The notes below the pieces were generated by a model. It did no database searches, was not told the origin of the DNA, and was given only the letters and a program-made list of their open reading frames with translations. A stretch of 21,114 nt of DNA from Isohypsibius dastychi (Eukaryota > Tardigrada > Eutardigrada > Parachela > Isohypsibiidae), in the NCBI GenBank assembly GCA_034696485.1, contig JAQIWT010000401.1, positions 1 to 21,114 on the forward strand, in the 5' to 3' direction. The position numbers and the translations under genes were made by a program. Shown piece after piece: positions 9,318 through 18,479 of the stretch; position 1 is the stretch's first letter; the number at the start of each line of letters is the position of its first letter.

Positions 9318-9887
9318 TTCAAACACGTTGTGCTGGAAAATCCGCAGTTATCATATGCCGATAAGGTACGTGCCCTATCAGATGCATTTGAACGTTACAG
9401 GTCATACGCAACTCAAGCCTCTGAGCCCCGCGCACTTCCGAAAGCAGCACCAACATCCTCGTCGGATGTTCTCGATTCTGCTTCAAGCACATCGCTATAT
9501 AGTCTGCTTGGCAAAAGCCAGCAGGAAAAGGCAAAAACCATCGTTGATTTCTTCGAGAATCACGCCGAAATGACGATCGATAGCCAGAACATACCTCATT
9601 TTGAAGGGGAACTGCTTGTGGGTGCCAACACGGTAGACATTTTGTCTTGGCGGACATCGGAAGGTAGCCTGTCTTCCAGAGAACCAGCTGGACATAAAGA
9701 GTTTCTTGAGATAATGCGGGCAAATAATGCCCCAAGCTCTATAATTTTGAACTCAGATAAACGTGGGCCATACCAAAAAGTGGGAACATCACCGCAATTT
9801 AATTTGCAAACTCCTGAAACTCCTGAAACTATCGAGAAACGACCCAATGTTGCGTCGGGTTCACGAACTGTCAAGTGCCAAAATTAA
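9318..9887 (+). CDS. Conserved protein of Polinton-associated family
   Basis: The frame opens after TAG at 9315-9317, which also fits a splice acceptor (GGATTAG|TTC), and ends at TAA 9885-9887. It begins with a helical part (VLENPQLSYADKVRALSDAF), then a Ser-rich linker, then a compact C-terminal domain: KAKTIVDFFENH, GELLVGANTVDILSW, GHKEFLEIMRANNAPSSII. This order (LS..eKv..y...ry; a g.l..g.ntvdi core; P.g...F...m...n.P) matches, from memory, uncharacterised proteins found beside Polinton/Maverick capsid genes in aquatic animals. A possible first exon is 9041-9112 (donor GTT|GTAAGG at 9113), which joins in phase and puts the MITE inside the intron. This is the only gene of the block with no visible lesion. 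Confidence 0.6.
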   Translation, partial: FKHVVLENPQLSYADKVRALSDAFERYRSYATQASEPRALPKAAPTSSSDVLDSASSTSLYSLLGKSQQEKAKTIVDFFENHAEMTIDSQNIPHFEGELLVGANTVDILSWRTSEGSLSSREPAGHKEFLEIMRANNAPSSIILNSDKRGPYQKVGTSPQFNLQTPETPETIEKRPNVASGSRTVKCQN

Positions 9888-9949
9888 ATTTATTTGTTCC
9901 GAATGATCTGATACATTGGTAAAGAAATGTGACGTTTAATACCGTCAAC

Positions 9950-10448
9950 TTAATCGCGACAAATCTCAGGGCAACAATTAAGTTTAGCGCAAACAAATTT
10001 CAGTAGAAAATGTTCGTTAGATTTGAGATGTCTAGGGAACTCGAACATGTCGACAACAGATCTTAGGCTTTTGCTTTCACGCATATCAAAGAGAAAAAAT
10101 ATGCAAAATAATCCGCAAAACTCCGAGGTCATAGCTTGCAGCTGAATCCTGTTTTCCTGAACGTGTCCTTTGAAATTCTCGTTGAGAAACTCGTCAATCT
10201 CGAGGCCATAAAATAATGGCGCTTCCCCAAACGAGTCAAAAAAGTAAATTTCTCTTGCGTTTCTGGCAAAAATCGCGAGCCAGTGGGTTCCTGGCTAAGA
10301 ATGCTTGTCCGAGTCGACAATCAAGCCATAAGGATAACTAGTGTTTTTGAGGCATGGTAGCGCGTTTCGGGCAAACACACCGAGAAATGAAATTCCTTCG
10401 GTAACAGACAGTTTTTCCAATCAAGATTTTGAGTTGAAAATTATCCAT
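9950..10448 (-). pseudogene. Adenain-like cysteine protease (Polinton/adintovirus)
   Basis: In adenoviruses and Polintons this enzyme matures virion proteins. The catalytic layout is clear: GTHWLAIF with the His, then IYFFDSFGE with the acidic residue and the DS(F/L)G signature, then the oxyanion Gln in ENRIQLQAM, then the Cys in SEFCGLFCIFFLF. The start ATG at 10448 (MDNF) overlaps the capsid gene's TGA by one base (TGATG). Two lesions are visible: a frameshift around 10400-10430, between the first dozen codons and GVFARNALP, and a TAG at 10295-10297 just before PGTHW. The end is TAA 9950-9952. Length is close to the family's usual size of about 160 residues or more. Identification is firm; the gene is inactive unless the TAG is suppressed. 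Confidence 0.85.
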
Positions 10449-11762
10449 CACATTCGTTTGTAAGATGTGAACGCGTTGCAGTGTGAGTCAATTTTAATGA
10501 CCGCGTCAAGATTTGAGTGGATTATTTAAGAATATGTCGTTGTGGTTGGCGTGGAGAAATTGTAAGTGAGGCCGAGAGCTCCTCTCTTGTAAGCATTCAT
10601 ACATGATCCATCCGAGTGGTATGGTTCCAAATTAAACGCAAAAAGTTCAATACCACCGGGCCAATCAGCCGATGGGAAACAGAGAATTGTGTTTTTGAAG
10701 AACATACCACTCGTCTCCAGTAAGCTATTGTAGCCGTCTTTGTAGTGACCTTGAGTCGCTTGTAGTATTAGAGGTTTGCTTGGCACGGCTTCCGAATTCA
10801 CGAATGTACCAATTTGGGAAATATTGGCACGTTGGAAATTATACGGACTCTTTTTTAGATCGCCCACAAGTGCCTGGGAGTCGATCAACCGGCTACAAGA
10901 CTTTTGGAATGAAGCTCCGCATAATGTCATCCCTTGAAAAGAGGTTTGATCCCAGAGGAATTGTGATGTCGCTGATACATGTTTCAGTATACAAAATCGC
11001 AGCGTTTTGCTTCTGCAGCATCATTCCATGTGCGATAAGAAACTCAGGGTCTAGCTTGACCTTTTTGAGTTTTAAAACTGCAGATTTGATTACAATCTCA
11101 GAATCAAAGGTGTCAAGGTAAGAGAGAAGCGCCATTTTGTCTTTTGATTGAGTGAGGGCAAGCTTCATGTCCAATTTTGGTGGGATGAGTAGGCTCTGGT
11201 TTGCCAGATCCGAAGGAAACTTGCAAGTCATACGCCAAATAGCTCCAGCTGCCAAGTTTTCTCGGCGCGAAATCATGTTGTTGTTGAGCTCATAAGCTTG
11301 ATTTGCGGCCGGTACCGCCAAAAGAACGTTGTCAAGCGTGCTAGCTTCATCGCGTATTCAACCAGCGTCAATCAGTTGCGTGCTAGCCAAAGCTTAATAG
11401 TTGAAGAGGTACTCAACGTATGCAGCAACATGAGATAGAGACGGAATTGAGGATACAATCTCATTGTTAAATGACAACTCGTGTCCAGATAAAAGCGATC
11501 GTGAAAAAAAGTTGACCGGCGCAAGCTCTGCATCGGATGCGGGATCAGTATTATTAGAAGTTTTGACACATACATCAAGTAGAAGCTGAGAATGCGCAAG
11601 ATCAATCGCCTCACCAGGAGTTCCAGTGATCTCCCATGTTATTTGATCAGAAATAAGGTTAGAATTAAGAGGAATGATAGAACGGAATCTAGAAGAATTC
11701 ATTGCTGTCTGCAAGATGCGTTGCGAAAAATGATATAGCTCAGTTTTCAGGCAAGCAAGCAT
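10448..11762 (-). pseudogene. Major capsid protein, Polinton/adintovirus type
   Basis: This is the hexon-like double jelly-roll protein, annotated in many animal genomes as F54H12.2-like. Family features run in order: an N-terminal strand region with EITGTPGEAIDL; DAELAPVNFFSRSL; a YVEYLFNY end of the first segment; NQSLLIPPKLDMKLALTQSK; LKKVKLDPEFLIAHG; DITIPLGSNLF; then KSPYNFQRANISQIGTFVN, VPSKPL, GHYKDGYNSLL and LDAVIKID near the end. Lesions: TAA 11394-11396, TGA 11358-11360, one frameshift near 10900-10930 and TAA 10526-10528. The family pattern continues past that TAA to TGA 10448-10450, which abuts the protease start. About 437 codons in total, somewhat short for the family. Confidence 0.88.
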
Positions 11763-11804
11763 CGCATTTCACTAACGGCTACGCTAAAGCTGCTCAGGTA
11801 TGCT

Positions 11805-12218
11805 TCAAAAATCGCGAAATATTAACACTGAAGAGCGTTTTCTTCCGACCAACACGCTACTTGGGCGAATGAACCTTTTTTTCGGTTGTTCTGGGGTTTT
11901 TTTTCTCTTTCGCTTCCAGCGCCTGCTTTCACGCTGCAATTCCGTACCAGTATTCTCCAGTGTTTCGAGCGTCCGGAATTTAGCTGAATCTAAGAGCGAT
12001 CAATGTCGGTTAAATACGTCGCCAACAAACGATCTCACCAGCCGGACAAGGTTCGGGAAGACTATGGTTTTGGCTGTCCGGACCAGGCTGCCAAAAAAGT
12101 CACCAAACATGCCGTAACAATTTTGTTCATTACCTGTGATAAACTTTGGCAGATTTCCACCCCCAGATAGTTGATCGTAGTAACGAATGATCAGGAACAG
12201 GCTTTTGATTAGGCTTTT
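11805..12218 (-). pseudogene. Minor virion protein (pVI/core-like), Polinton type
   Basis: This small basic protein is usually encoded directly upstream of the Polinton capsid gene. Visible features are YYDQLSGGGNLPKFITG, then the Gly-rich amphipathic segment CYGMFGDFFGSLVR, an N-terminal helical part, and a very basic tail (RRWKRKRKKTPEQPKKRF, then VGRKRSS) ending IFRDF at TGA 11805-11807. An in-frame TGA at 12000-12002 interrupts it. No good ATG lies in this frame; the ATG AAA AAG near 12222 is in another frame, so a frameshift at the start is likely. The spacing to the capsid ATG is 42 bases. The family assignment rests on the GGG, GxGxxFxxLxR and basic-tail pattern plus position. Confidence 0.7.
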
Positions 12219-12387
12219 TCATTCTTTATGAATTGATTCACGTAATCCAAAAATAACTGAACAAATGCAAAATGAGGCAAATTTCCAAAATACCGATTTG
12301 AAATTAAAACAAATGAGTTAAAATGGTCAGCTATTATTGGCATTTGCAGTGTCTCGGGTTTGAAGAAACGTACCCTTCATAGATGTC

Positions 12388-12960
12388 CTACTGCTGGAAA
12401 AATACGGTTAAAATGTTTTCACTATGAAATTTTCCAACAAGACTATTCCCAATGGCATGACATACGCAAACGTCTACTAAGTGAGGAACATCTTCTGTGA
12501 ACATGCATATCCGTAGAAATTTATGTGTAAAAAATAAACTAGACAAACAGACTCTTCGTATAGTACTGTCTGTGTTCCATCTTTTCGTCAACCTGGGATT
12601 TTTGAAGATATTTCGATTTCAGTTTCAATCACGGTCTTCAGAAAAAGTGCAATATTTTCTGGTGTGTGATGATCTTGTATTATTGTGAGTTCTAGCGTGA
12701 CTGGACTGCGTCTCGGAAGTTAATCAATCGTGGTACACAATAAAAAAAAACAGTTTTACGAAGTCTTCCCCCGGTACACTATCTACAAATTCACTCGCGA
12801 TCGAAAGACCACCGCAATTTCGGCCGCAAAAGCGCTGTTTTTTGAAAAGTTAACAGAAACAAATAGATTTGATTTGGTATCAGTTGCTTAACCAGATAAT
12901 CCTCACGAATTCCAGGTTTCCACATTGTGAATTGGATAGCCTTTTAAGTGCAGTGCTTGC
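12388..12960 (-). other. Unassigned minus-strand coding-like fragments
   Basis: A frame at 12591-12388 (ending TAG) contains TEDVPHLVDVCVCHAIG. An overlapping frame, about 12960-12480, reads coding-like segments such as KSNLFVSVNFSKNSAFAAEI and VTLELTIIQDHHTPENIAL between single TAA, TAG and TGA codons. They lie just upstream of the Polinton virion module on the same strand. I found no Walker motif, integrase DDE pattern or polymerase motif here, so the missing Polinton genes cannot be claimed. Confidence 0.25.
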
Positions 12961-12969
12961 TCTTTTTTT

Positions 12970-13221
12970 GTGAGGGGATCCGGGAACGATCTAGATACTC
13001 AGGTTCCTGATGCTTTCATCACTGTAAAAATGCAGTTATCGAAGATCGAGGGACACCAGATAATGCTTCATGCTTCAGGGGTCTCACTGGTACGACAAGT
13101 CACCATACAAATTTTCCCTGAGCGCCGGATCAGGTCTGACTCTCACATGACTTATGAGATCATTTCCAGAAATGTTACCAATGAGTGCATGTTCGATGCA
13201 GAAGATTCGGTATATCTTTAG
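12970..13221 (+). CDS. Hypothetical ORF, 83 codons
   Basis: The frame runs from ATG-like GTG 12970 to TAG 13219-13221 and contains PDAFITVKMQLSKIEGH and VRQVTIQIFPERRI, a balanced composition more like coding than chance. The 3' end has a possible donor (TTCG|GTATAT near 13209). No family is recognised and no neighbour clearly belongs with it. Confidence 0.25.
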   Translation: MRGSGNDLDTQVPDAFITVKMQLSKIEGHQIMLHASGVSLVRQVTIQIFPERRIRSDSHMTYEIISRNVTNECMFDAEDSVYL

Positions 13222-13890
13222 TACTCTCTAGTTATTTTGATCAGTTTCAGATTTTTTGATTTTTCATTTCATGAAGTCGATTGAGCTGGTTGTAGAAGCC
13301 TCATAACTAGGGATAAAAGGCCACAAGCGAACCGTTGAGATGTTCCTTTTTTTATGTTAGGTGCAATTTGATTTTTCTCGACGAAGAAGAAGGCAAACAG
13401 ATATACAGCTGGAAAACGTTGAATATGTGCCAACGAAAACCTGGCACATTTTCCACTGAAACAATTCAGAACAAGCAAAGATTCTAGACAAATTTCAGCT
13501 GCTCCAACTTGACGTCTTGCAGTGAAATTCGTTCTTTTTGACTTTTTCGGAAAGTAGGGTCATTCGTTTTAATTGCTCGTCATCTTGAATTACGCTTTGT
13601 TTTCACGACCGCGTCTGAAAGATGTAACTAAAGACCTTTTCTTCTCACAGGAAGTAGGAGGAAGGTAGTCAGATAGTTTGGTATGTTTTTTAGGCTTGTT
13701 CCGGTTATTTCGATCGGTTTCTGAATTTTTGAACTTTTCATATTCTTAAATCGATTGAGGTGGTTGTAGAAGCCTCATAACCCGGGATTGAAGGTCACGA
13801 GTGACCCATCGAAATGGTTCTTACTTTCAAGTTCGGTATAACTTTGTTTTCCTCGACAAGGATGTGACATGCCGTTCATTGAACAGTTTT
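13220..13890 (+). repeat. Diverged direct repeat units
   Basis: The motif GGTTGTAGAAGCCTCATAAC, with its AT-rich flanks and a following CTCGAC(G/A)A(A/G)GA, occurs near 13288, again near 13762 and a third time near 15850. The first two are about 470 bases apart and diverged, which shows an older tandem duplication beneath the larger segmental one. Confidence 0.7.
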
Positions 13891-14480
13891 GCTTCATTGT
13901 CGTTAGAAATATTCAACAACATATGAATATCACTGCATTTTATTGAGAAATTGATTTGAGCTGTTGTTTTTCTCTCCAGAATAGTAAATCCAGAGGTCTG
14001 CAGCTTCAACGACCGGAAAGAAGCAAAGCAGAAAAGCTGCATCCTCAACGAATTCAGCGAAAAAGATCGCTCCTGTATCTGCGGTAATGGACGTAAGTAT
14101 TCGTATAATTTGAAACCAAAAGTGGTGATCCACCTGTAAATGCACGCTCTGCTTCAGAATGCTATCAGTCCTCTTATTGTTTAACGAGGCAGCGGAATCG
14201 GCAAACAAAAAACATCAGTCAATCAGTTTGGAATGGACGTTGTTTAGTGAAAGCCAAAGTCAGAAACTCAATCAACCTAAAAACAGTTTTCATGTGTGGA
14301 GAATTTCAGATGCAAAGTTCTGGTGCAGTCATCGGGTACTTAGCATGGCAGTTGATGAGAGGTACTGAAAAACGTGTTCAAGGAGCCAAATTCTCTCATT
14401 CTGTTCGATTCCGTGCATCAAAGCAGAGGCATTATTTATCGGCGCTGCTCGTATCGAATTGGGCATGAGCGTCATAACTT
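13388..14480 (+). repeat. Segmental duplication, copy 1
   Basis: This block matches 15653-16622 in the same order and strand, starting GAAGGCAAA(C/G)AGATATAC and ending GGGCATGAG(C/T)GTCA. Copy 1 has about 175 bases (13566-13740) that are absent from copy 2. Identity is high at the left end and lower on the right. Confidence 0.88.
13980..14250 (+). pseudogene. Small two-exon gene, copy 1
   Basis: An exon follows acceptor CTCTCCAG at 13979 and encodes a Ser/Lys/Ala-rich basic segment (AASTTGKKQSRKAASSTNSA). Its donor is ATGGAC|GTAAGT at 14093. A 65-base intron ends CTTCAG at 14157. The second exon aligns codon by codon with copy 2 to TGA 14248-14250 but carries TAA at 14182-14184 where copy 2 has CAA, and TAG at 14245-14247 where copy 2 has CAG. 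By the standard code this copy is dead. The family is not recognised; the basic segment suggests nucleic-acid or histone-like binding, which is inference. Confidence 0.5.
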
Positions 14481-14519
14481 GTTTTGTATGTTTTGTATCG
14501 TGAAACGTGTCTAGTTGTA

Positions 14520-14975
14520 TCAGGAGAAGACACATGTGAAAGGAATATCCATGAAATGAATGCTGCGGATCACTGGAGAGAACATAAATGGGATAAAACC
14601 CAAAAGAAGCATGTCTAAAACGATCACAAAGGTATGAAACTTCATAAAAAATAACACATTTTAGAGGTAGTACTGACGAGAAAGGAAAGCATCCAGCACC
14701 CATGGACAACGATGATCCAGTTTGAGGTCCTACGGTTGTTCCAGGACATCATCAAGTTCTGCTTCCAAACATTTCTCCAAGACTGGTTGTATATCTTCAT
14801 ATGCTTGACCAGATTCCTCAACACTCAACGCTTTCACTCCAATATCGGAATGATCAGACTCAAAAACTGCGAATCCAACGTGTTATTGTCCGGCAGGATG
14901 GTCTTAAGGACCAGCTTCTCCCACAAATAGAGCATCGTTCATGAGAAGAAGACTGATGTGAGAAGACTGAATCAT
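14520..14975 (-). pseudogene. Relic coding frame, family unknown
   Basis: From ATG 14975 one frame runs to TGA 14520-14522 with only TAA/TAG interruptions at 14904-14906, 14883-14885, 14730-14732 and 14661-14663. Between them the peptide looks clearly coding: ISLLLMNDALFVGEAG, then VGFAVFESDHSDIGVKAL, then EDIQPVLEKCLEAELDDVL, then LDHRCPWVLDAFLSRQYYL. Four stops with no frameshift over 150 codons is unusual for decay. It lies between the two copies of the segmental duplication, and no domain is recognised. Confidence 0.45.
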
Positions 14976-15181
14976 TCTGGTAAAACGATAAACCCGCCAT
15001 ATGCGAGGTTAAATCTGTCAGTTAGACTAGGCTGGTGAAAGGGACAAGAGTTTCGCTCAGCCACATGTCAGCTCAGTCATCTTCCTTTCGTTCCCTAACT
15101 CATACTTTCGATATCGCGCATTCATTGTGGCACAGATCTATCTAGACAATATGATGTTCATGCTGGTGCGTATACAGCAGA

Positions 15182-15536
15182 CTCATCGAGACAACTGAAT
15201 ACAAAACACTTGCGGTACTTCGAAACTATTTCAAGTTGTTTTCGGTGGTGAACGATCTGGTGAAATCGAATCCAAATGATTTTCCACGACAAATAGTTTT
15301 AACGCCAAAAGAGAGACAAAAGCTTGAGCTGGCTTTTCACATGATGAAGTAGCATGAAAGTGTGTGCTTCTCCTTGGCGAAGACCTGGGCGCTCCCCCCT
15401 CCATTCTCTGCAACCACGTGCATCATTTGCGAGCGACCGTCTCCCCGGAGATCCATGCGTATGATGAAATACTCCTGAAACGCGAGCAATGCTCACTCAC
15501 TCAACATGAACTGCGGAAATCAGAGATGCGGTGAAA
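15182..15536 (+). pseudogene. Relic coding frame, family unknown
   Basis: The frame starts LIETTEYKTLAVLRNYF and continues SNPNDFPRQIVLTPKERQKL and LAFHMMK, then meets TAG at 15350-15352 and continues HESVCFSL. After about 15375 the coding look passes to another frame (HVHHLRATVSPEIHAYDEIL, then LTQHELRKSEMR). The pattern of a helix, an ESVC..L segment and a closing Lt..E helix resembles uncharacterised zinc-finger/transposon-linked proteins of invertebrates, but I cannot name the family. An acceptor-like TATACAGCAG lies just before the start. Confidence 0.4.
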
Positions 15537-15991
15537 GCGAAACCGACGACAATGGTGGCTGTCCGATTTGGAAATAACAGCTTCGCAGCGGTAGATTCCA
15601 CGAATGTCTTCGATCCTGCTGTATAACCGTGAACTTAAATTGCTCAATTTTCGAAGGCAAAGAGATATACAGCTGGAAAATGTTGAATATGTGCCAACGA
15701 AAACCTAGCACATTCTCCACTGGAACAATTCAGAACAAGCAAAGATTCTAGACAAATTTCAGCTGCTCCAACTTGACGTCTTGCAGTGAAATTCGTTCTT
15801 TTTGACTTTTTCGGAAAGTAGGGTCATATTCTTAAATCGATTGAGGTGGTTGTAGAAGCCTCATAACCCGGGATTGAAGGTCACGAGTGACCCATCGAAA
15901 TGGTTCTTACTTTTATGTCCGGTATAACTTTGTTTTCCTCGACGAGGATGTGACATGCCGTTCATTGAACAGTTTTGCTTCATTTTCTTTG

Positions 15992-16099
15992 AGAATTTTC
16001 AACAACATATGAATATCACTGCATTTTATTGAGGAATTGATTCGAAGAATTTTCAACAACATATGAATATCACTGCATTTTATTGAAGAATTGATTCGA
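15992..16099 (+). repeat. Tandem duplication, 54-base unit
   Basis: Two copies of a unit starting AGAATTTTCAACAACATATG are nearly identical (GAGGAATTG in one faces GAAGAATTG in the other). Copy 1 of the segmental duplication has a single unit, so this arose after it. Confidence 0.88.
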
Positions 16100-16119
16100 G
16101 CTGTTGATTTCCATTTCAG

Positions 16120-16391
16120 GACAGAAAATTTAAATTGTCTGAAGCTCCAACGACCGGAAAAAAACGAAGCGGCAAGGCTTCATCCGGAACGAATTCAGCC
16201 AAAAAGACTGCTCCTGAATCTGCGGAAATGGACGTGAGTATTCGTATAATTTCAAATCAGAAGTGGTGCTCCACCTGTCAATATACGTTCTGCTTCAGGA
16301 TGCAACCAGTCTCCTTGTTGTCCAACGAGGCAGCGGAATCAGCAAACAGGAGACATCAGTCATTCAGTTTGGAATTGACGTTGTTCAGTGA
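16120..16391 (+). CDS. Small two-exon gene, copy 2
   Basis: Exon 1 (16120-16233) follows acceptor CATTTCAG and encodes SEAPTTGKKRSGKASSGTNS and a short acidic end (PESAEMD). The intron (16234-16298, 65 bases) starts GTGAGT and ends CTTCAG. Exon 2 reads on in phase (TSLLVVQRGSGISKQETS) to TGA 16389-16391. No upstream ATG exon is found. A different frame after 16388 also looks coding (KSFAQSSAAAIGYAARKK, then DSLILFDFVHQIR), so the true structure may include another splice. This copy lacks the two stops of copy 1. Confidence 0.5.
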
Positions 16392-16622
16392 AAGCCAGAT
16401 TCACAAACCTAATCAAGCCAAAAACAGGTTTTATGTGTGGAAAATCTTTTGCTCAAAGTTCTGCTGCAGCAATCGGGTACGCAGCACGGAAAAAGGTACT
16501 GAAGAACGACTTCCCGGAGCCGGATTCTCTCATTCTGTTCGATTTCGTGCACCAAATTAGAGGTATTATTCATGGGCGCCGTTCGCATCGAGTTGGGCAT
16601 GAGTGTCAAAACCTTATGCAAG

Positions 16623-17960
16623 AAGTTGCAATGTCGGGTTTCAATCGGAGGTGTCTGCAGATGGCCTTGATTCGTTGTAATTTATTATCAACGGTGATGG
16701 TTAATCTTTGTTACCTTCTTCATTTTGGTTTGAGACAGTCAGATTTGGATGCAGCCCTCAACAGTTGAAACAATCAGATGGGTTGTTTCCCCGATTGACG
16801 ATGTTATTTTTATTCTGCTGGTCTTTGTTTTCATAGAATCACAAATCCACCTTGAGTTTTAAATTTTGGGTGGTTGAGTTCCTGGTGATTAGCATTGGAT
16901 CCCCATCCAGTCTGTTGAGCTTCGACGATATAGAGCGCATTTCATCGAGAAAACTCAAAAGGTTGAAAGGTCATCGGGTTCATCGCTGGCATGATAAATC
17001 TCCACCGTACGAGGAAATGGAACATTCTGAACACAAAAAATACATTTTTAACTCCTCGAAGGGTCAAGTTGAATTTTAAGTCAAGACAAATTTTTCTCAT
17101 GGCTTCGTTTCACTTTGTCCATAATCTGCAATCGCTGTATCGCACGGCCCATCAGGCACCTCGACTTTTTACGATCGAGAACATTTAAAAGCAATTGAGA
17201 TGTCAGAATTGTATACAACATGATAACTCATGAATAAAAACATGTTTAACAATTCAATCTTGCTCGCAGATTATTCTGATTTAGGAAAATGACTGTTCGC
17301 ACTGAAGTGCAACTTCGGAATCCAACGTTCGTTTTCGGAAACTGTTCAAGTGCCAAAATGATTCCTGTTTGCGGTAATTCCCTTCCATGAATGTAGAAGG
17401 CGCCCTCGATAGAATTAATTTTGGAGCATTGATTCCAGTAACGATATAAACAAAAACAAGAATTCACAACACATAACGTGCGAATTGTCGTGCGAATTTC
17501 TCAAGGTTAAAAATCAGAGTCTAGCCCCCATAATAATCAAAATTAATATCTGGCGGATGAGCAGCTCTCGTTGGGATATTTCTCATGTTGACATAAAAGA
17601 CGGTCAAAGGAAAAGAAGGAGACGTGCTATGGAGATTCTGTTTGAAAAAAGCTTCAAAGATGGGATGAAACAACCACATACGTATTTGTGGATTTGGGAG
17701 TGTTTGACATTCAAACGTGAAGCTTACTAACTGTTTAGTGCTCTCCAACACTGGTCAAGACTGAAAATTATATTTAAACACTTTCCGTTTTATCCCGGTT
17801 TTCTTCCCTTCCCTCCAGCATACTCTCTGTTAATGCACACTTGACTCCATTTCTCGGGGTTTTTCAGTCGTAAACGGTTCATCAACGGCTACGGGAGCTT
17901 TAGCCTGAGGCCTTCTCTTGTAACTATTGCCGTCCGCTTTTTTTCCAGTTTATTTTGCCC
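16623..17960. other. No recognisable gene
   Basis: Several frames of 65-81 codons occur (16852-17079 plus, 17246-17467 minus, 17485-17730 plus). The one at 16852 contains SFDDIERISSRKLKRLKGHR and could be an exon relic. None has a known motif, and they are left as unsupported. Confidence 0.4.
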
Positions 17961-17968
17961 CAACGGCT

Positions 17969-18450
17969 TCACTGGGCATGAGAGATCATTCTTGGTCTTC
18001 TCGTGAACTGTATTGTAATGGAGGTGGAACCGCTTTCATAGAAAGGAGTCGGTTCTGACTTTTCCCCCAAAACCACCAAGTCTACAAGGCCGCTAATTAA
18101 AGAGCCGTTACCGAGCTTTGCCATGTCGTTAATTTTCCCCGGTATGAATATACTTTTGTGAAACAGTTTCAATGTCATACCTGATTCTTTTTGAAGTGAT
18201 GTTTTCAGGGCTGGTTTATCTAGGTTGCGTAAAAGTTCAGAAACCAGTGAGTCATTTAAGTGATTACCTCGTGCGCATTCGAGCACGATCTTTTCTGACT
18301 CTCTTTGTTCGGTTGGATAACATCCAGAGATTCTCGGATCGTTCTATCCATTCCTGGGAAACAATGCTAAGATTGTTTCAGATCATCTGTCAAGCTGAAG
18401 TGCCTGTTGTGTCACATAGTGGAACGGACTCGGTAGTTTATCTTTGCTCC
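17969..18450 (-). pseudogene. Relic coding frame of about 160 codons, family unknown
   Basis: One frame runs from about 18450 to TGA 17969-17971. It reads KDKLPSPFHYVTQQALQLDR, TGA (18383-18385), SETILALFPRNG, TAG (18344-18346), NDPRISGCYPTEQRESEKIV, then a long clean part (LNDSLVSELLRNLDKPALK, FIPGKINDMAKLGNGSLISG, STSITIQFTRRPRM). Composition and continuity strongly suggest a real former protein. No domain is recognised; a retroelement Gag or a host gene fragment are both possible. Confidence 0.5.
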
Positions 18451-18475
18451 CGAATATCCTGATATAGGATATTCG
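18451..18475. repeat. Perfect short inverted repeat
   Basis: CGAATATCCT, a five-base loop GATAT and AGGATATTCG form a perfect hairpin with 10-base arms. It lies just beyond the upstream end of the minus-strand relic frame. It may be a binding site, a transposon scar or chance. Confidence 0.6.
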
Positions 18476-18479
18476 GATA

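Larger units (their letters stand above)
15653..16622 (+). repeat. Segmental duplication, copy 2
   Basis: This copy aligns with 13388-14480, with the 175-base gap at about 15827. Bases 15992-16045 and 16046-16099 form an extra 54-base tandem duplication found only here. Confidence 0.88.

Noticed and set aside
9319-9735. A 138-codon minus-strand frame
   Set aside because: It is the shadow of the Polinton-associated gene on the plus strand, which carries the family pattern.
10780-11121. A 113-codon plus frame, and the plus frame at 11800-12117
   Set aside because: Both are antisense to well-identified capsid and minor virion genes.
12388-13221. Missing Polinton polymerase, integrase or ATPase
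   Set aside because: No Walker A, DDE or polymerase B motif was visible on either strand, so the fragments stay unassigned.
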